This document shows, one piece after another, positions 61,741-64,000 of a DNA stretch of 64,000 nt. The first letter of the stretch is position 1, and each line of letters starts with the position of its first letter. Under the pieces are notes generated by a model, which was given only the letters and a program-made list of their open reading frames with translations, had not been told where the DNA came from and ran no database searches. The translations under genes and the position numbers were made by a program. The DNA lies in contig DDIU01000022.1 of assembly GCA_002338655.1 (NCBI GenBank), positions 211,083 through 275,082 of the forward strand, given 5' to 3'. Source of the DNA: Flammeovirgaceae bacterium UBA1842 (GTDB lineage: Bacteria > Bacteroidota > Bacteroidia > Cytophagales > Cyclobacteriaceae).

Positions 61741-62241
61741 ATGACAAGATTATTCATAATAACATTGATCAAATTGTTAATTGTATTTAATGGTCTGACT
61801 CAAGAGATTGAAGGTAAGTGGTATCGATGCAAAAATAATGGAGAATACGTTGAATATGTCATAGGAGATGGAGCTCTACTTACTAAAGAAAACAATTACA
61901 CATCTAAATCAGTCTATAATATAAAAAACGACACTCTCTACTACCGATTCTCCCATACAGGAATCAATGATATTGATGGAATTTTTCTGTTTGAATTTTC
62001 AAATGATAGTACAGCTTTGGTCGATAATTATTACCTATCTGAATGGAATCGATATGAATTAAACTTCGCAGATACCCTTAAACACATTAATAATAATGTG
62101 CTAAAAAATTGTTTGGATTTAAGAACTAATAAAGAACGAAAATACGACTCCTTACAAGATGTCCGAATAAAAGAACTCAAACAACGTTTATTAGAACTTG
62201 TAGGTAAAGAAGATTCTCTCAATAATAAAAAAAAGAATTAG
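61741..62241 (+). CDS. Secreted hypothetical protein (cassette-like)
   Basis: 166 residues with a signal peptide-like start (MTRLFIITLIKLLIVFNGL) and a polar, Asn/Lys/Asp-rich mature region ending in a long charged helix and NNKKKN. I do not recognise it. It lies between an integrase tail and a long structured non-coding element, and its composition is more AT-rich than the neighbours, so horizontal acquisition is likely. Confidence 0.6.
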   Translation: MTRLFIITLIKLLIVFNGLTQEIEGKWYRCKNNGEYVEYVIGDGALLTKENNYTSKSVYNIKNDTLYYRFSHTGINDIDGIFLFEFSNDSTALVDNYYLSEWNRYELNFADTLKHINNNVLKNCLDLRTNKERKYDSLQDVRIKELKQRLLELVGKEDSLNNKKKN

Positions 62242-62245
62242 AAGC

Positions 62246-62522
62246 TCGCTAACATCACCTAGCAACGCATATGCTTCAGTGCTTTGCTGGTAAGTGACTG
62301 CTCCTCGCCCATTCATTCTGTGTTTGTGTTCTTGGCTTTAAGTGGTGGGTCTTCCTTGGGCTACTTGTGGTGCGAGAGCCCTTCCCGATAGTTATCGGGA
62401 GGCGGGAAGAGTGCAGAAATTCCTTTGCGAAGTCTCTGCAACTTGGCTCAAAACACAGAATTCATTACTTTGCGTGCTAATCAGTCCGGGAGGCATACAG
62501 CGTGCTAGCCGGGCGTTGGCGG
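62246..62522. repeat. Long imperfectly folding element (attC-like or MITE-like)
   Basis: Outer pieces GCTAAC (62248) and GTTGGC (62515) are near-complementary. CTAGCAACGC (62259) pairs with GCGTGCTAG (62500), and TTCTGTGTTT (62316) pairs perfectly with AAACACAGAA (62451). An inner perfect TCCCGATA/TATCGGGA stem lies at 62383-62400. The whole 280-base stretch could fold back on itself. It ends close to truA. Frames inside it look like shadows, not genes. Confidence 0.55.
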
Positions 62523-62566
62523 CAATCTCATTCTAATCCTACTCTAAAGCAAACGAGTGGAGAACC

Positions 62567-63346
62567 TCAAAGAAAATCCACCTTATGCAACACCAGCCCC
62601 GATGCGGGGGCCACAGGGCCAATGGGGAGTGAGTTATCCACCAGGGTATTTTTAAATTGCTCTAAGTCAATATTCCCTTTGCCTAGCTCAATCAAAGTAC
62701 CCATCATTATCCTCACCTGATACCTTAAAAACCCCGCCCCTTTTACACAAAAAACAAAACTAGTTGGTGGCGCAAAGTCAGCTCGGAATGGATTGGCAAT
62801 AATTTCACTTTTTAGGATTTCCCTAACAAATACGGTCTTTTCACCCGGCTGATAGCAATAGGCGTGAAAATTATGTGTGCCCTCAAATAGTCTGGCACCA
62901 GCCTGCATCAATTCAATATCCAATGATCCATGAAAATGGGTTATAAAAGGGGCATTGAAGGGATGATTTTTCTTGCCAAAAGAAAACTGGTAGTGATATT
63001 CCTTGAGCTTGGCACTTTTAATAATATTGAAATCTTCATCTACGTCATCAATAGCCAGCGCTTTGATATCTGGGGGTAGATTCTCATTGAATTTGTTTAA
63101 AAAATCAACTTCCAGTTGCTGAAAACAGAATATTTCAAAAGCAAAATCATCGGCCGAAACCATAGCATCGGTGCGGCTGCATCCCAATGTTTTGAAATTT
63201 TTGTGCCCCAATACATAAGCAATGGTCTTGTCCACCATCAGCTGCACGGTTTTCACGTTGGCCTGTTTTTGCCATCCATGATACCGAAATCCAAGAAACT
63301 GGATTCTGACTAAGTAGAAATATTTTTTTGAAAAGAAAGTATCCAC
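62567..63346 (-). CDS. truA: tRNA pseudouridine(38-40) synthase
   Basis: 259 residues. It makes pseudouridine in the anticodon arm of tRNA. The catalytic Asp60 is in SRTDAMVSA, which differs from the usual GRTDAGVHA. YHYQFSF, FEGTHNFHAYC and GFLRYQVRIMMGTLIELGKG complete the fold. It is a divergent member of the family but keeps the key residue. clpS lies 33 bases upstream on the same strand. Confidence 0.9.
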   Translation of the reverse strand: MDTFFSKKYFYLVRIQFLGFRYHGWQKQANVKTVQLMVDKTIAYVLGHKNFKTLGCSRTDAMVSADDFAFEIFCFQQLEVDFLNKFNENLPPDIKALAIDDVDEDFNIIKSAKLKEYHYQFSFGKKNHPFNAPFITHFHGSLDIELMQAGARLFEGTHNFHAYCYQPGEKTVFVREILKSEIIANPFRADFAPPTSFVFCVKGAGFLRYQVRIMMGTLIELGKGNIDLEQFKNTLVDNSLPIGPVAPASGLVLHKVDFL

Positions 63347-63379
63347 GATCGGGTTAATAAATGACCATGGAAATTATAA

Positions 63380-63661
63380 TCACATCAATTTGGCATCGAT
63401 GCCTGCTGCGCAGATGGCTTCTTTCATTGGTTTCAAAGCTGTGAAGTTGCCAGTCTTTACAATACACTTTCCTTTGTAGTGAATTATCCATGCACATTGC
63501 TCTGCCTGCTCATTACTGTGCTTGCAAACTTTTACCAAGGTATTGATCACGTGATCGAAAGTATTGTAGTCGTCATTGAAAACCACAAGGTCTTTGAGGT
63601 CAATTACATCAACTTCATCTAAAACTTCTACTTCTTTCTCGTGGCTATATCCGAAATCCAT
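63380..63661 (-). CDS. clpS: Clp protease adaptor ClpS
   Basis: 93 residues. It delivers N-end-rule substrates to ClpA(C)P. The core VVFNDDYNTFDHVINTLVKV matches the family's N-degron pocket segment, and HSNEQAEQCAWIIHYKGKCIVKTG follows. A TAACTTTG on the minus strand (63681-63688) may be its -7 box. Likely co-transcribed with truA. Confidence 0.93.
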   Translation of the reverse strand: MDFGYSHEKEVEVLDEVDVIDLKDLVVFNDDYNTFDHVINTLVKVCKHSNEQAEQCAWIIHYKGKCIVKTGNFTALKPMKEAICAAGIDAKLM

Positions 63662-63722
63662 ATAGTTTTGTTTAGTTTGTCAAAGTTAAAAAAAATTAAG
63701 AACATAACTGAATACCTTATAA

Positions 63723-64000
63723 ATGAGCCCCGAACTTGTTTTAACCGTGATTTTCGCCTACTTCGCCATGTTGATAGGGGTTTCGTTTCTTACCACAAAA
63801 AATACAGATGCTGCTACTTTTTTTACTGCCAATAGGCAATCCCCGTGGTATTTAGTGGCTTTCGGAATGATTGGCGCCAGTCTTTCTGGTGTCACCTTTA
63901 TTTCCGTGCCTGGCTCAGTAGCCACCCTCCAATTCGCCTATATGCAAATGGTACTGGGTTATTTGGTAGGTTATGCGGTAATCGCGTTGGTTTTACTGCC
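63723..64000 (+). CDS. Sodium:solute symporter, 5' part
   Basis: The first 92 codons, running off the window (MSPELVLTVIFAYFAMLIGV). Membrane helices and the SSS signatures FFTANRQSPWYLVAFGMIGASLSGVTFISVPG and FAYMQMVLGYLVGYAVIA are clear. The family imports sugars, amino acids, vitamins or other solutes with Na+. The substrate cannot be judged from this part. Confidence 0.9.
   Translation, partial: MSPELVLTVIFAYFAMLIGVSFLTTKNTDAATFFTANRQSPWYLVAFGMIGASLSGVTFISVPGSVATLQFAYMQMVLGYLVGYAVIALVLL

Noticed and set aside
62342..62720. Two plus-strand ORFs (62342-62536 and 62502-62720)
   Set aside because: They lie in the foldback element and antisense to truA; their composition is not protein-like.
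1..64000. tRNA and rRNA genes
   Set aside because: I found no stretch with recognisable tRNA arms or rRNA sequence when reading the intergenic regions; a covariance-model search would be needed to exclude them fully.

Overview
The window looks like a chromosome segment of a Bacteroidota, most likely a free-living (perhaps marine) member of the Cytophagales. The DNA is AT-rich. Promoters carry the Bacteroidota -7 element TAnnTTTG, and genes lack Shine-Dalgarno sequences. There is a giant secreted protein with a type IX secretion sorting tail, a BspA-type lipoprotein, NqrF, an FMN-binding glutamate synthase, and methionine synthesis by direct sulfhydrylation behind a SAM-I riboswitch. Several intergenic palindromic repeat families typical of this phylum are present. 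I recognised no rRNA, tRNA or CRISPR array.

Layout. 1-10 kb: the tail of an AAA/DUF4143 ATPase, a methyltransferase-apbE pair, ruvB, queG, and a 1343-residue T9SS protein followed within 4 bp by a small lipoprotein. 10-18 kb: an alpha/beta hydrolase, batD-aroC-dicarboxylate symporter, an Nfu-type Fe-S scaffold and a six-TM GAF/PAS sensor. 18-26 kb: an S41 peptidase, a BspA-like lipoprotein, an LpxL-type acyltransferase, a short-chain dehydrogenase, a PLP decarboxylase, acylphosphatase and deoC. 26-36 kb: a repeat-rich stretch with a secreted basic protein, an SNase-fold protein that lacks key catalytic residues, a 1635-residue TPR protein built from a 238-residue super-repeat, a striking 128-bp tandem palindromic array in the divergent promoter region, and a small accessory island (an NmrA-like dehydrogenase, an EreA-like protein, a duplicated gene fragment and a toxin-antitoxin pair). 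36-43 kb: lpdA, fabG, a radical SAM protein and an S9 peptidase.

42.7-47.2 kb is the most coherent unit: a consensus promoter, a SAM-I riboswitch, a 39-codon leader ORF ending in four cysteine codons, then an OsmC-like gene, metY, metX and hom. These proteins convert aspartate semialdehyde through homoserine and O-acetylhomoserine to homocysteine. The layout suggests that both SAM and cysteine or sulfur supply are sensed. 47-54 kb: a DUF922 protein, nqrF, a degenerate arginase-family protein, glutamate synthase-like and MFS genes, and small membrane proteins. 54-60 kb: a stand-alone IF2_N-like acidic/basic protein, and a metallophosphatase fused to an Omp85-type barrel. 60-64 kb: hemE, an integrase tail with a cassette-like gene and a long structured element, truA, clpS, and the start of a sodium:solute symporter.

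The candidates most worth following are the tandem riboswitch plus Cys-rich leader, the 128-bp palindromic array, and the integrase-tail/structured-element region.
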